Of a stretch of DNA of 64,000 bases, positions 1 through 8,025 are shown in pieces. The notes under the pieces are model-generated. The model was not told where the DNA came from and made no database searches. It saw only the letters and a list, made by a program, of their open reading frames with translations. The stretch is from contig NZ_CP010407.1 of assembly GCF_000830005.1 (NCBI RefSeq), positions 6,832,001-6,896,000 of the forward strand, read 5' to 3'. Position 1 is the stretch's first letter, and every line of letters begins with the position of its first letter. Source of the DNA: Streptomyces vietnamensis (GTDB lineage Bacteria > Actinomycetota > Actinomycetes > Streptomycetales > Streptomycetaceae). A program made the translations under genes and the position numbers.

Positions 1-1
1 C

Positions 2-82
2 GGCCTCGCCGCCGCCCTGCTCCTCCACACCGTCCTCATGAGGCGCGGGGCAGCCGCCCGGCCGTCCTCCCGATCCAGCTGA
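2..82 (+). CDS. C-terminal tail of a gene cut by the window edge, possibly a membrane protein
   Basis: An open frame runs in from the left edge and stops at TGA 80-82. The visible 26 residues have a hydrophobic run (GLAAALLLHTVL) followed by an Arg/Ser-rich end, as in the last membrane segment and cytoplasmic tail of a transporter. It would overlap the convergent protease gene by about 47 bp. The fragment is too short to assign a family, and chance openness in GC-rich DNA is possible. Confidence 0.3.
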   Translation, partial: GLAAALLLHTVLMRRGAAARPSSRSS

Positions 83-848
83 GGTAGGACCAGACCCGGG
101 TGTTCACGGCGGGGGTGTCGGTCGCGCACCCCTTCCCGTACGAGACGAGGCCGACCACGTACGGCGTCCCCGCGACCGTGTGCACCAGGGGGCCGCCGGA
201 GTCGTACTGGCAGGTGTCACGGCCCGGCGCGTACGTGCAGAGCTGGGCGGCGGTGACCTGGGACATGCCCCGGGCCCCGCACGTCGGGTTGCTCATGGTG
301 CCGAGGAGCACGGTCCGCAGGACGTCGGAGGTACGGCCCCCGAACGAGGTGGTGCCCCAGCCGGGGGCCTCGACCTGCGTGTGGTCGAAGGTGCCGTGGG
401 CGTACCGGGCGGGCAGGGCGACCGGCCGCACGTCACGGTTGAACACCACGGGCTCGGCCAGCCGGACGAGCGCGATGTCGTCGCGCTGGGTGGCGGGGTC
501 GTAGCCGGGGTGCGGGAGGAAGGCGTCCGGGGTCGCGAGCACCGCGTGCGGACTGTCGTCCGTACGCGTCAGGTCGTGGTCGCCGAGGAGCACGCCCACG
601 CGCGCGGTGCTGCTGTACGAGCCGGTCAGACAGTGCGCGGCGGTGAGCACGTACCGCTCGCCGACGAGCGCCCCACCGCACATCACCCGCCGCTCCTCCA
701 GATCCACGAGCCCCACCATGAACGGGTACTGATGGGGCCGCGCCTCCTGGCCGCCGACGACCGCGTACGCGGGCGGCGCGACGACGAGGGGGCACACCGC
801 CATCACCGCGCCCGCGACCGCCGCCATGAACTTCCTCGCCCGTCCCAC
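36..848 (-). CDS. Secreted trypsin-like serine protease (S1 family)
   Basis: 270 residues. The N-terminus (GRARKF plus a hydrophobic stretch ending PAYA) is a Sec signal peptide, and VVGG at 30-33 marks the usual start of the mature enzyme. The triad is visible: His72 in TAAHC, Asp124 in DDIALVRL and Ser217 in DSGGP. Asp211, six residues before the serine, predicts trypsin-like cleavage after Lys/Arg. The residue before Asp216 is Tyr215 where most family members have Gly (GDSGG), so the oxyanion-hole position is altered. The GTG at 848 is preferred over ATG 827 because it gives the signal peptide its positive n-region. GGAGGT lies just upstream with short spacing. Function is extracellular proteolysis; the target is unknown. 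Confidence 0.9.
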   Translation of the reverse strand: MGRARKFMAAVAGAVMAVCPLVVAPPAYAVVGGQEARPHQYPFMVGLVDLEERRVMCGGALVGERYVLTAAHCLTGSYSSTARVGVLLGDHDLTRTDDSPHAVLATPDAFLPHPGYDPATQRDDIALVRLAEPVVFNRDVRPVALPARYAHGTFDHTQVEAPGWGTTSFGGRTSDVLRTVLLGTMSNPTCGARGMSQVTAAQLCTYAPGRDTCQYDSGGPLVHTVAGTPYVVGLVSYGKGCATDTPAVNTRVWSYLSWIGRTAGRLPRAS

Positions 849-885
849 CTGACCTCCGCACCGTCGACGCCGTGTCCCGGGGGCC

Positions 886-919
886 GGCGGCTGTGCGGAG
901 ACGTTTCCGCACAGCCGCC
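886..919 (-). other. Stem-loop in the leader of the protease gene
   Basis: Perfect 14-bp arms (886-899 and 906-919, GGCGGCTGTGCGGA and its complement) enclose a 6-nt loop. It lies 38-71 nt upstream of the protease start and would be transcribed in its 5' leader. It could stabilise the mRNA, act as an attenuator, or terminate transcription arriving from lplA. There is no T tract. Confidence 0.6.
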
Positions 920-1046
920 CCGGCCCGCGTGGGCATCAACGAGAAGAACACGACGGGGTCACGATGCCCCCGCCGCGGGCCCGCGCTCGGGGCGGTGCCC
1001 ACCCGCCCGTACGGCGCCCGCCCCGTTGTGGGCCCGCGTCCCCCCT

Positions 1047-1251
1047 CGTTGTGGGCAATCGTTCCGCTGGGGCGGAACGGGTGGGCACAACGGACCCGCG
1101 CCCGCCGGCGCCAGAGGCTTCCGCGCCCGAACCCGCACCCCGTGTGCGCCGCGGCGGTGGTGCGGGTTCAGGCGCAGGGGGCGGGGGCGCGGCCAGGCGC
1201 GCCGTCCCGTGTGCCCACCCGTCCCGCCCAGCGGGACGATTGCCCACACGG
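1047..1251. repeat. Composite three-hairpin intergenic element, copy A
   Basis: Hairpin 1 (1047-1092) has arms with outer CGTTGTG/CACAACG and inner GTTCCGC/GCGGAAC pairs. Hairpin 2 (1123-1175) has 17-nt arms matching at 16 positions around a 19-nt loop. Hairpin 3 (1207-1251) is hairpin 1 in inverted orientation with outer CCGTGTG/CACACGG and inner GTCCCGC/GCGGGAC pairs, so the sequence differs but the pairing is kept. Copy B lies at 13724-13932. This copy sits downstream of the lipoate ligase gene (stop at 1344). Its role could be terminator, RNA-processing element or protein/DNA-binding repeat. Confidence 0.85.
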
Positions 1252-1254
1252 CAG

Positions 1255-1340
1255 CGGGTGCGGGCCCACGCGGCAGCGGGGCGACGTCCCCCACGGGCGC
1301 GGGGCGCGGGCCCATCGGGCGCGGGCCCCACGCGGGTGCG
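1255..1340. repeat. G-rich degenerate repeat tail flanking element A
   Basis: This contains several variants of GGGCGCGGGCCC and CACGGGCGCGGG. About 40 bp (near 1261-1302) recur with few changes near 14049-14090 beside copy B. It looks like a decayed tandem array attached to the composite element. Confidence 0.6.
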
Positions 1341-1343
1341 GGG

Positions 1344-2411
1344 TTACGGAACTCGGGCCGTCCACTCCCGCGTACCGAACTTCGACTCCGCCAGTTCCTT
1401 CGCGCGGGTCAGTTCGTCCTCCGTGAGGCCGCCCTCCGCGAGCCCGTACCGGCTCCGGAAAGAGGCGATCATCCGGTCGATCACCGTCTCGCGCGGCAGG
1501 CCCGTCTGCCGCCGCAGCGGGTCCACGCGCTTCTTCGCGCTCTTCGTGCCCTTGTCGGAGAGCTTCTCCCGGCCGATCCGCAGCACCTCGGTCATCTTGT
1601 CCGCGTCGATGTCGTACGCCATCGTCACGTGGTGCAGGACCGCCCCCTCGCCGCCCACGAGCCGCTTCTGCGCCGCGCCCGCGATCTTGCCGGCGTCCGT
1701 CGCGATGTCGTTGAGCGGCTGGTACCAGGCCCGGATGCCCATGTCGCCGAGCGCGCCGAGGACCCAGTCGTCGAGGTAGGCGTAGCTGTCGGTGAAGGAC
1801 AGGCCCTGCACGAGGGCGTCGGGGACGGAGAGCGAGTACGTGATCGTGTTGCCCGGCTCGATGAACATCGCCCCGCCGCCGCTGATCCGGCGCACCACCT
1901 GGATGCCGTGCCGCTCGGCCGCCTCCGGGTCGACCTCGTTGCGCAGGGACTGGAAGCTGCCGATCACCACGGCCGGGGCGCCCCACTCCCAGACCCGCAG
2001 GGTCGGCGGGCGGCGGCCGGCCGCGACCTCGGCCGTCAGGACCTCGTCGAGCGCCATGTGCAGCGCGGGGGACTGCGGCGGCTCGTGGATCAGCTGCCAG
2101 TCGTAGTCGGTCCAGTCCGTGGCGTGGGCGAGGGCGCGGCGGACCGCGATCCCGACGCCCTCCGTGGTCAGGCCGAACATCTGCGTGCCCGGCGGGAGCG
2201 CCGCGTCGATCCGCGCCGCGAGCCCCGGGGCGTCCGTGTCGACGGGGGCGCCTTCGAGGGCCCCGTCGATCGCGAGGATCGCCTCGTCCGGTTCGAGGAA
2301 GAAGTCGCCCGCGACCCGGACGTTCCGCAGGACCCCGTCCTCGGTGTCGAGGTCGACGACCACCAGCTTTCCGCCGGGGACCTTGTACTCGCCGTGGTAC
2401 GCGCCGTGCAC
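1344..2411 (-). CDS. lplA: Lipoate-protein ligase family protein
   Basis: 355 residues. The N-terminal 60 or so residues (HGEYKVPGGKL...VVDLD) resemble the accessory domain of lipoate ligases, here placed before the catalytic domain. The catalytic part has the RRISGGGAMFIEPGNT signature and GKIAGAAQKR, which carries the lysine expected to position the lipoyl or octanoyl adenylate. The likely role is attaching lipoate, or a related acyl group, to E2/GcvH lysines. The GTG at 2411 is chosen because GGGAGG lies 5 nt upstream. Upstream in-frame residues are unrelated sequence running antisense to hisN. It is divergent from the phosphatase at 2524. The biotin versus lipoate ligase choice rests on the SGGGA motif. 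Confidence 0.85.
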   Translation of the reverse strand: MHGAYHGEYKVPGGKLVVVDLDTEDGVLRNVRVAGDFFLEPDEAILAIDGALEGAPVDTDAPGLAARIDAALPPGTQMFGLTTEGVGIAVRRALAHATDWTDYDWQLIHEPPQSPALHMALDEVLTAEVAAGRRPPTLRVWEWGAPAVVIGSFQSLRNEVDPEAAERHGIQVVRRISGGGAMFIEPGNTITYSLSVPDALVQGLSFTDSYAYLDDWVLGALGDMGIRAWYQPLNDIATDAGKIAGAAQKRLVGGEGAVLHHVTMAYDIDADKMTEVLRIGREKLSDKGTKSAKKRVDPLRRQTGLPRETVIDRMIASFRSRYGLAEGGLTEDELTRAKELAESKFGTREWTARVP

Positions 2412-2523
2412 GGAAGCCTCCCTGTGTGTAAGGGGTGAACCCGGCCAAAGGGTACTCCCCGGGGAAACGGAGGGTGACAAGTGCGGCGTTCCGGTTGTCA
2501 GCGACCCGTGCTTAGCTGGAGGC

Positions 2524-3360
2524 ATGATCGAAGACTTCCTTGAGCACGTCCTCGGCGGCCGTACGACCGAGGTCGAGGAGGCCGTCCGCAAGGCGGCCGC
2601 CGCCGAGATCATGCCGCGTTTCCGGCAGCTCGCCGCCGACGACATCGTCGAGAAGAACGGGCCGCACGACCTGGTCACCGTCGCCGACCGGGCCGCCGAG
2701 GAGCACCTCACCGCGTCCCTCACCGCCCTGCTGCCCGGCTCCGTGGTCGTCGGCGAGGAGGCCGTCCACGCCGACCCCACGGTGTACGAGGCGCTGCGCG
2801 GCGACGCCCCCGTCTGGATCGTCGACCCCGTCGACGGCACCCGCCAGTTCGTCCACGGCGACCCCGGCTTCTGCACCCTCGTCGCCCTCGCCCACCGCGG
2901 CGAGGTCCTCGCCTCCTGGACCTTCGCGCCCGCCCTGGAGGAGTTCGCCGTCGCCGTGCGCGGGCGCGGCGCCACACTCAACGGCCAGGCGATACAGTCC
3001 GGTTCGCCGACGTCCGGCGAGGTCTTGGAGGTCGCCACCTCGCACCCCGACTACACCACCCCGGACCAGAAGCGGGCCCTGCTCGGCCTGAACGTCGAGG
3101 GGATACGGCCCCGGCCCTGCGGCTCGGCCGGGCTCGAATACCTCGCCGTGGCGCGCGGGGCGCTCGCCGGCACCGCCTTCAGCTGGGAGTACGCGTGGGA
3201 CCACGCCGCCGGACTCCTCCTGGTCGCCGAGGCGGGCGGCGCGACCACGACGATCGCGGGGGAGCCGTTCCGCATCGCCGGGGGCAACGCGCTGCCGTTC
3301 ACGACCGCCCGGGACTCGGCTACCGCCGAGCGGATCCGGACGCTCCTCGGGGGCGCGTGA
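2524..3360 (+). CDS. Inositol monophosphatase family phosphatase (possible histidinol-phosphatase)
   Basis: 278 residues. It carries the Mg-dependent phosphatase signatures DLVTVADRAAEE, GEEA, DPVDGTRQF (metal ligands) and WDHAAG near the C-terminus. The length is normal. Members hydrolyse inositol-1-phosphate or histidinol phosphate; which substrate applies here cannot be read from the sequence. The ATG at 2524 follows GGAGG closely (CTGGAGGC ATG). The neighbours do not form an obvious pathway with it. Confidence 0.85.
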   Translation: MIEDFLEHVLGGRTTEVEEAVRKAAAAEIMPRFRQLAADDIVEKNGPHDLVTVADRAAEEHLTASLTALLPGSVVVGEEAVHADPTVYEALRGDAPVWIVDPVDGTRQFVHGDPGFCTLVALAHRGEVLASWTFAPALEEFAVAVRGRGATLNGQAIQSGSPTSGEVLEVATSHPDYTTPDQKRALLGLNVEGIRPRPCGSAGLEYLAVARGALAGTAFSWEYAWDHAAGLLLVAEAGGATTTIAGEPFRIAGGNALPFTTARDSATAERIRTLLGGA

Positions 3361-3423
3361 GGAGCGGTTCGCCACCCGCCTATCCTGGGAGCCTTGGCCA
3401 TCGGCTGACGAAGGAGTCCGAAG

Positions 3424-4845
3424 GTGACGAACGAGACGTCGATGCTCGATGCCGTCGTCGTGGGGGCGGGGCCCAACGGACTGACGGCCGCCGTCGAACT
3501 GGCCCGGCGCGGCCTCTCCGTGGCCGTCTTCGAGGCCAAGTCCACCGTCGGCGGCGGTGCCAGGACCGAGGAGCTCACCCTTCCCGGCTTCCGTCACGAC
3601 CCCTGTTCGGCCGTGCATCCGCTCGGCGCCGGTTCGCCCGTCTTCAAGACGATGCCGCTCGACCGGTACGGCCTGGAGTGGCTCCACCCCGAACTGCCCA
3701 TGGCCCACCCCTGGGACGACGGCACCGCCGCCGTCCTCGCCCGTTCCGTCGCCGAGACCGCCGCCTCCTTCGGCCCGCGTGACGCCGGGACGTACCGCAG
3801 GCTCGTCGCCCCCTTCCTCGGCAAGTGGGACACCCTTGCGAGCGACTTCATGCAGCTGCCGCTCACCGCGCTGCCCCGCGACCCCGTCACCCTCGCCCGC
3901 TTCGGCCTCACCGGACTCCCCCCGTCCACCTGGCTGATGCGAAGGTTCCGGGACGAGAAGGCCCGTGCGCTCCTGGCCGGGCTCGTCGGTCATGTCATCG
4001 CCCCGCTGGGCGGCTTCGCCACCGGCGCCGTCGGTCTGGTCTTCGCGCTCGCCGCGCACGCCGGCGGCTGGCCGATGCCCCGGGGCGGCTCGCAGTCCAT
4101 CTCCGACGCCCTCGCCGCGTACCTCAAGGACCTCGGCGGCGCCGTCCACACCGACTTCGAGGTCAAGCGGCTCGACGACCTGCCGCCGGCCCGCGCCTAC
4201 GTCTTCGACACCTCGCCCACCGCCCTCGCCCGGATCGCCGGCTTCGGCGGGCACTACGACCACTACAAGTACGGCGCCAGCGCCTTCAAGATCGACTACG
4301 CGCTCGACGGCCCCGTGCCCTGGACCGCCGAGGAGGCCCGCCGCGCCGGCACCGTCCAGGTCGGCCCCACCGCCGGCGAGATCGGCACCGCCCTGCGCGA
4401 GGCCTCCTCCGGCACCGCCCCCGACGCCCCCTTCCTCATCACCGCCCAGCCCAGCCTCGTCGACCCCTCCCGGGCCCCCGAGGGCAAGCACGTCTTCTGG
4501 GCGTACGGCCACGTGCCGAACGGCTGGCGCGGCGACCTCACCGAGGCGATCGAGCGTCAGATCGAGCGCTTCGCCCCCGGCTTCCGCGACCGCGTCCTGG
4601 CCCGCGCCACCGCGGGACCGCCCGAACTCGCCGAGCGCAACGCCAACTACATCGGCGGCGACATCGCCTGCGGCGCCGCCCGAGGCCTCCAGCTCCTCCT
4701 GCGCCCCACGCTCTCGCTGCGCCCCTACGCCACCCCGCACCCGGCGGTCTTCCTCTGCTCCTCCGCGACCCCGCCAGGACCTGGCGTCCACGGCATGTCC
4801 GGGCACAATGCGGCGAAGGCCGTCTGGCGGAGCCTGCGAAAATAG
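3424..4845 (+). CDS. FAD-dependent oxidoreductase, phytoene desaturase-like (COG1233 type)
   Basis: 473 residues. The N-terminus has the dinucleotide-binding motif [13 protein letters not shown] followed by FEAK and the GGGART loop. The C-terminal [17 protein letters not shown] matches the FAD-closing segment of the carotenoid desaturase and isomerase superfamily. The GTG at 3424 has AAGGAG upstream, and a TATCCT -10-like box lies at 3381-3386. No carotenoid genes are nearby, so the substrate is unknown. Many Streptomyces encode such a lone member. Confidence 0.85.
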   Translation: MTNETSMLDAVVVGAGPNGLTAAVELARRGLSVAVFEAKSTVGGGARTEELTLPGFRHDPCSAVHPLGAGSPVFKTMPLDRYGLEWLHPELPMAHPWDDGTAAVLARSVAETAASFGPRDAGTYRRLVAPFLGKWDTLASDFMQLPLTALPRDPVTLARFGLTGLPPSTWLMRRFRDEKARALLAGLVGHVIAPLGGFATGAVGLVFALAAHAGGWPMPRGGSQSISDALAAYLKDLGGAVHTDFEVKRLDDLPPARAYVFDTSPTALARIAGFGGHYDHYKYGASAFKIDYALDGPVPWTAEEARRAGTVQVGPTAGEIGTALREASSGTAPDAPFLITAQPSLVDPSRAPEGKHVFWAYGHVPNGWRGDLTEAIERQIERFAPGFRDRVLARATAGPPELAERNANYIGGDIACGAARGLQLLLRPTLSLRPYATPHPAVFLCSSATPPGPGVHGMSGHNAAKAVWRSLRK

Positions 4846-4848
4846 ACT
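4843..4848 (+). promoter_or_regulatory. -10 box of a probable leaderless promoter for the YciO-type gene
   Basis: TAGACT overlaps the stop codon of the preceding gene and ends 7 nt before ATG 4856. No Shine-Dalgarno sequence is visible, so transcription probably starts at the initiator codon. Confidence 0.55.
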
Positions 4849-4855
4849 GGTCCCC

Positions 4856-5476
4856 ATGGCCAAGTACTTCGACGTGCACCCCGACAACCCCCAGCCCCGC
4901 ACCATCGGCGCGGTGGCCGACTCCATCAGGAACGGGGCGCTCGTCGCGTACCCGACCGACTCCTGCTACGCGCTCGGCACCCGGCTCGGCAGCCGCGACG
5001 GCATCAGCCGCATCCGCGCCATCCGCGACCTCGACGACCGGCACCACTTCACGCTGATGTGCGCGAACTTCGCCCAGCTGGGCCAGCTCGTGCACATCGA
5101 CAACGACGTCTTCCGCGCGGTCAAGGCGTCCACGCCCGGCGCGTACACCTTCATCCTCCCGGCGACCAAGGAGGTGCCGCGCCAGCTGCTCCACCCCAAG
5201 AAGAAGACGGTCGGCGTCCGCATCCCCGACCACGTCGTCACCCAGGCGCTCCTCGCCGAACTCGGCGAGCCGCTGCTCTCCAGCACCCTGCTCCTGCCCG
5301 ACGAGGCCGAACCGCTCACCCAGGGCTGGGAGATCAAGGAGCGGCTCGACCACCAGGTGGACGCGGTGCTCGACTCCGGCGACTGCGGCACCGAACCCAC
5401 CACCGTCGTCGACTTCTCCAGCGGCGAGCCCGAGATCGTCCGCCGCGGCGCGGGGGACACCGTCCGCTTCGAGTAG
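4856..5476 (+). CDS. Sua5/YciO/YrdC/YwlC family protein, YciO-type
   Basis: 206 residues, the length of E. coli YciO. The YrdC-fold features are AYPTDSCYALG near the N-terminus, a KASTPGAYTFIL segment and KKKTVGVRIPDH. The family binds ATP and RNA. YrdC/Sua5 members make threonylcarbamoyl-AMP for tRNA t6A37, but YciO-type members have weak or different activity, so I stop at the family. It starts 10 nt after the oxidoreductase stop with a leaderless-type promoter, so it can be expressed independently. Confidence 0.8.
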   Translation: MAKYFDVHPDNPQPRTIGAVADSIRNGALVAYPTDSCYALGTRLGSRDGISRIRAIRDLDDRHHFTLMCANFAQLGQLVHIDNDVFRAVKASTPGAYTFILPATKEVPRQLLHPKKKTVGVRIPDHVVTQALLAELGEPLLSSTLLLPDEAEPLTQGWEIKERLDHQVDAVLDSGDCGTEPTTVVDFSSGEPEIVRRGAGDTVRFE

Positions 5477-5594
5477 GCGACCGGGGAAAAGGCCCCCGCC
5501 CTGCCTCGCCCGGGCCCGGCAAGCGGTCGAGCGATCGAACGGTCCACCGTTCCCGGATCGGCCCTTTCCGGCCCGCTCATGATCACCGTACGGT

Positions 5595-5616
5595 CGCGTG
5601 AACGCCTGTTCACGCG
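5595..5616 (+). promoter_or_regulatory. LexA (SOS) box candidate upstream of the metallophosphoesterase
   Basis: A perfect 9-bp inverted repeat (5595-5603 and 5608-5616) encloses GCCT. Its core, GAAC-GCCT-GTTC at 5600-5611, matches the Gram-positive/actinobacterial LexA consensus GAACnnnnGTTC exactly. It lies 26 bp before ATG 5638, a normal place for a repressor site. The next two genes repair alkylated DNA. Confidence 0.65.
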
Positions 5617-5637
5617 CACCCACGGAGGCACGGCCGC

Positions 5638-6402
5638 ATGATCGTCATCGCCCATGTCAGCGACATCCACATCGACGACGAGCCGCGCAGCGCGGACCGC
5701 ACCCGCGCCGTCCTGCGGTACCTGGAAGAGCTGCCGTACGACCTGGCGGCCGTCCTCGTCACCGGCGACATCGCCGACCACGCGACCCCGGACGAGTACG
5801 CGGTGGCGCGGGAGCTGCTGACCTCCCGCCATCCGCTGCTCGTCTGCCCGGGCAACCACGACGACCGCGCCGCCTTCCGCAAGGGCCTCCTCGCCGAGGA
5901 GGCCGCGGCCCGCCCGTACGCCCCCGTCAACCAGGTGCTCCGCGGCGAGGGTTTCGTCATCGCCCTCTGCGACTCCTCCGTACCCGGCAAGGACGAGGGC
6001 CTCCTGGAGGACGAGACGATCGAATGGCTCGACGGCGTCCTCGCCGCCACCCCGCACGAGGTCCCCGTCCTGGTCGCCTTCCACCACCCGCCGGTGCCGC
6101 TGCACACCCCGTACGTGGACGGCATCCGGCAGTTCGGCGAGGAGCGGCTCGCCGCGCTCGCCGACCGCCACCCCCACCTCACGGCCTTCCTCGCCGGCCA
6201 CGCCCACACGGCCGCCGCCACGGCCTTCGCCGGCCGCCCGCTGCTCGTCGCGCCCGGAGTCGTCTCCGCCCTCCGGCTGCCCTGGGAGAACCCCGGCACG
6301 GAGAACCCGCACGTCCACCTCGACCTGCCGCCCGCCCTCGCCTTCCACGTCCTCGGCGAGGACGGCCGGCTGACCACCCACTACCGGACCGTCACCGTCT
6401 GA
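5638..6402 (+). CDS. Metallophosphoesterase (calcineurin-like phosphodiesterase fold)
   Basis: 254 residues. All metal-binding blocks are present in order: HVSDIHID (Asp9, His11), VTGDIAD, CPGNHDD, AFHHPP and GHAHT. The layout resembles cyclic-nucleotide phosphodiesterases of the CpdA type. A start at ATG 5638 is supported by GGAGG 8-12 nt upstream. The LexA-type box in its promoter and the following ada-alkA and ogt genes suggest a damage-response role, perhaps on DNA ends or signalling nucleotides. The substrate is not determined. Confidence 0.85.
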   Translation: MIVIAHVSDIHIDDEPRSADRTRAVLRYLEELPYDLAAVLVTGDIADHATPDEYAVARELLTSRHPLLVCPGNHDDRAAFRKGLLAEEAAARPYAPVNQVLRGEGFVIALCDSSVPGKDEGLLEDETIEWLDGVLAATPHEVPVLVAFHHPPVPLHTPYVDGIRQFGEERLAALADRHPHLTAFLAGHAHTAAATAFAGRPLLVAPGVVSALRLPWENPGTENPHVHLDLPPALAFHVLGEDGRLTTHYRTVTV

Positions 6403-6478
6403 CCCGCCACGACCGGGGGCGGACGTCCATGTCGTTTTCTCGCCAGCCCGTGCGCCGTCCGTCCCCGATCCTGGAACC

Positions 6479-8011
6479 ATGCACACCGACACCGAGCGCT
6501 GCGTACGGGCCGTCCAGTCGAAGGAGGCCCGCTTCGACGGCGTGTTCTTCACCGCCGTCCGCACCACCCGGATCTACTGCCGCCCCAGCTGCCCGGCCGT
6601 CCCGCCCAAGCCCGAGAACATGGAGTTCCACCCCAGCGCCGCCTCCTGCCAGCGCGCCGGCTACCGGGCCTGCAAGCGCTGCCGCCCCGACACCAGCCCC
6701 GGCTCGCCCGAGTGGAACGTCCGGGCCGACGCCGTCGCCCGCGCCGTACGGCTCATCCAGGACGGCGTCGTCGACCGCGAGGGCGTCCCCGGACTCGCCC
6801 GGCGGCTCGGCTGGTCCACCCGCCAGATCGAACGCCAGCTCCTCGCCGAACTCGGCGCGGGACCGCTTGCCCTGGCCCGCGCCCAGCGCGCCCAGACCGC
6901 CCGGCTGCTCATCGAGACCACCCCGATGCCCTTCGCCGAGATCGCCTTCGCGGCCGGCTTCTCCTCCATCCGCACCTTCAACGACACCGTCCGCGAGGTC
7001 TTCGCCCTCACCCCCGGCGAACTCCGCGCCCGCGCCGCCCGCCGGTCCGCCGCCCGCCGGTCCCCGGTCCGGGCGGCGACCGGCCCCGGCGCCGACGGGC
7101 CGACCGCTCCGGCGACCGCCACCCCCGGCGTCATCAACCTCCGGCTGCCGTTCCGCACCCCCCTCGAACCCTCCAACCTCTTCGGGCACCTCGCCGCGAC
7201 CGCCGTCCCCGGCGTGGAGGAGTGGCGCGACGGCGCCTACCGGCGGACGCTGAGCCTCCCGTACGGACATGGCATCGTCGCCCTCGCCCCCCGCCCCGAC
7301 CACATCGCCTGCCGCCTCCTCCTCACCGACCCGCGCGACCTCACCCACGCGATCAGCCGCTGCCGCCGGCTCCTCGACCTCGACGCCGACCCCGTCGCCG
7401 TCGACGAACGGCTCCGCACCGACCCGCTGCTCGCCCCGATCGTCGACAAGGCGCCCGGCCGCCGGGTGCCCGGGACCGTCGACCCCGCCGAGTTCGCCGT
7501 ACGGGCCGTCCTCGGCCAGCAGGTCTCCACCGCCGCCGCCCGCACCCACGCCGCCCGCCTGGTCACCGCGCACGGCGTCCCCGTCGACGACCCCGAGGGC
7601 GGGCTCACCCACCTCTTCCCGACCCCAGAGGCGCTCGCCGCCCTCGACCCCGAGACCCTCGCCCTGCCGCGCAGCCGCCGCACCACCCTCCTCACCCTCG
7701 TCGGGGCCCTCGCCGACGGCTCGCTCCCGCTCGGCCCCGCCGACGACCGCGAGGAGGCCCGCGCCCGGCTCCTCGCCCTGCCCGGCTTCGGCCCCTGGAC
7801 CACCGAGATCATCGCCATGCGGGCCCTCGGCGACCCCGACGCCTTCCTCCCCGGCGACCTCGGCGTCCGCCGCGCCGCCGAGGGACTCGGACTGCCCGGC
7901 ACCCCGGCCGCGCTCACCGCCGCCGCGGCGCAGTGGCGCCCCTGGCGCGCCTACGCCGTCCAGTACCTCTGGGCGACCGACGACCACCCGATCAACCTCC
8001 TGCCCGCATAA
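6479..8011 (+). CDS. alkA: Ada-AlkA fusion: adaptive-response regulator and 3-methyladenine DNA glycosylase
   Basis: 510 residues in three parts. Residues 1-75 form the Ada zinc domain with Cys34, Cys38, Cys65 and Cys68, spaced exactly as in E. coli Ada Cys38/42/69/72; Cys34 is the expected methyl acceptor. Residues about 80-185 are an AraC-type HTH pair. Residues about 220-505 are an AlkA-type HhH glycosylase, with LPGFGPWTTE as the hairpin and FLPGDLGVRR carrying the catalytic Asp. The O6-methylguanine domain of E. coli Ada is absent and is supplied by the next gene, 14 nt downstream. Methylated phosphotriesters probably activate it as a transcription factor. ATG 6479 has GATCCT 6 nt upstream and may be leaderless. 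Confidence 0.92.
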   Translation: MHTDTERCVRAVQSKEARFDGVFFTAVRTTRIYCRPSCPAVPPKPENMEFHPSAASCQRAGYRACKRCRPDTSPGSPEWNVRADAVARAVRLIQDGVVDREGVPGLARRLGWSTRQIERQLLAELGAGPLALARAQRAQTARLLIETTPMPFAEIAFAAGFSSIRTFNDTVREVFALTPGELRARAARRSAARRSPVRAATGPGADGPTAPATATPGVINLRLPFRTPLEPSNLFGHLAATAVPGVEEWRDGAYRRTLSLPYGHGIVALAPRPDHIACRLLLTDPRDLTHAISRCRRLLDLDADPVAVDERLRTDPLLAPIVDKAPGRRVPGTVDPAEFAVRAVLGQQVSTAAARTHAARLVTAHGVPVDDPEGGLTHLFPTPEALAALDPETLALPRSRRTTLLTLVGALADGSLPLGPADDREEARARLLALPGFGPWTTEIIAMRALGDPDAFLPGDLGVRRAAEGLGLPGTPAALTAAAAQWRPWRAYAVQYLWATDDHPINLLPA

Positions 8012-8025
8012 GGAGAGTCACCGCC

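Larger units (their letters stand above)
849..1343. other. 495-bp intergenic region with two kinds of structured DNA
   Basis: This lies between the protease start and the lipoate ligase stop. It holds a hairpin in the protease leader (886-919), one copy of a three-hairpin composite element (1047-1251) and a G-rich degenerate repeat tail (about 1255-1340). Long open frames cross it on both strands, but they show no family resemblance and are explained by GC composition and the repeats, so no gene is called. Confidence 0.75.

Noticed and set aside
936..1779. Several long open frames on both strands across the first composite element
   Set aside because: They are Arg/Pro/Ala-rich, differ between the two element copies in ways that follow hairpins instead of codons, and have no ribosome sites. 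GC composition explains the openness.
2474..2499. TGACAA...TTGTCA inverted repeat upstream of the phosphatase as an operator
   Set aside because: Six-bp arms 14 bp apart are weak; one arm may simply be a -35 box of the divergent lplA promoter.
2512..4926. An 804-codon minus-strand frame
   Set aside because: It is antisense to the phosphatase and oxidoreductase genes, Gly/Glu/Val-rich, with no recognisable domain.
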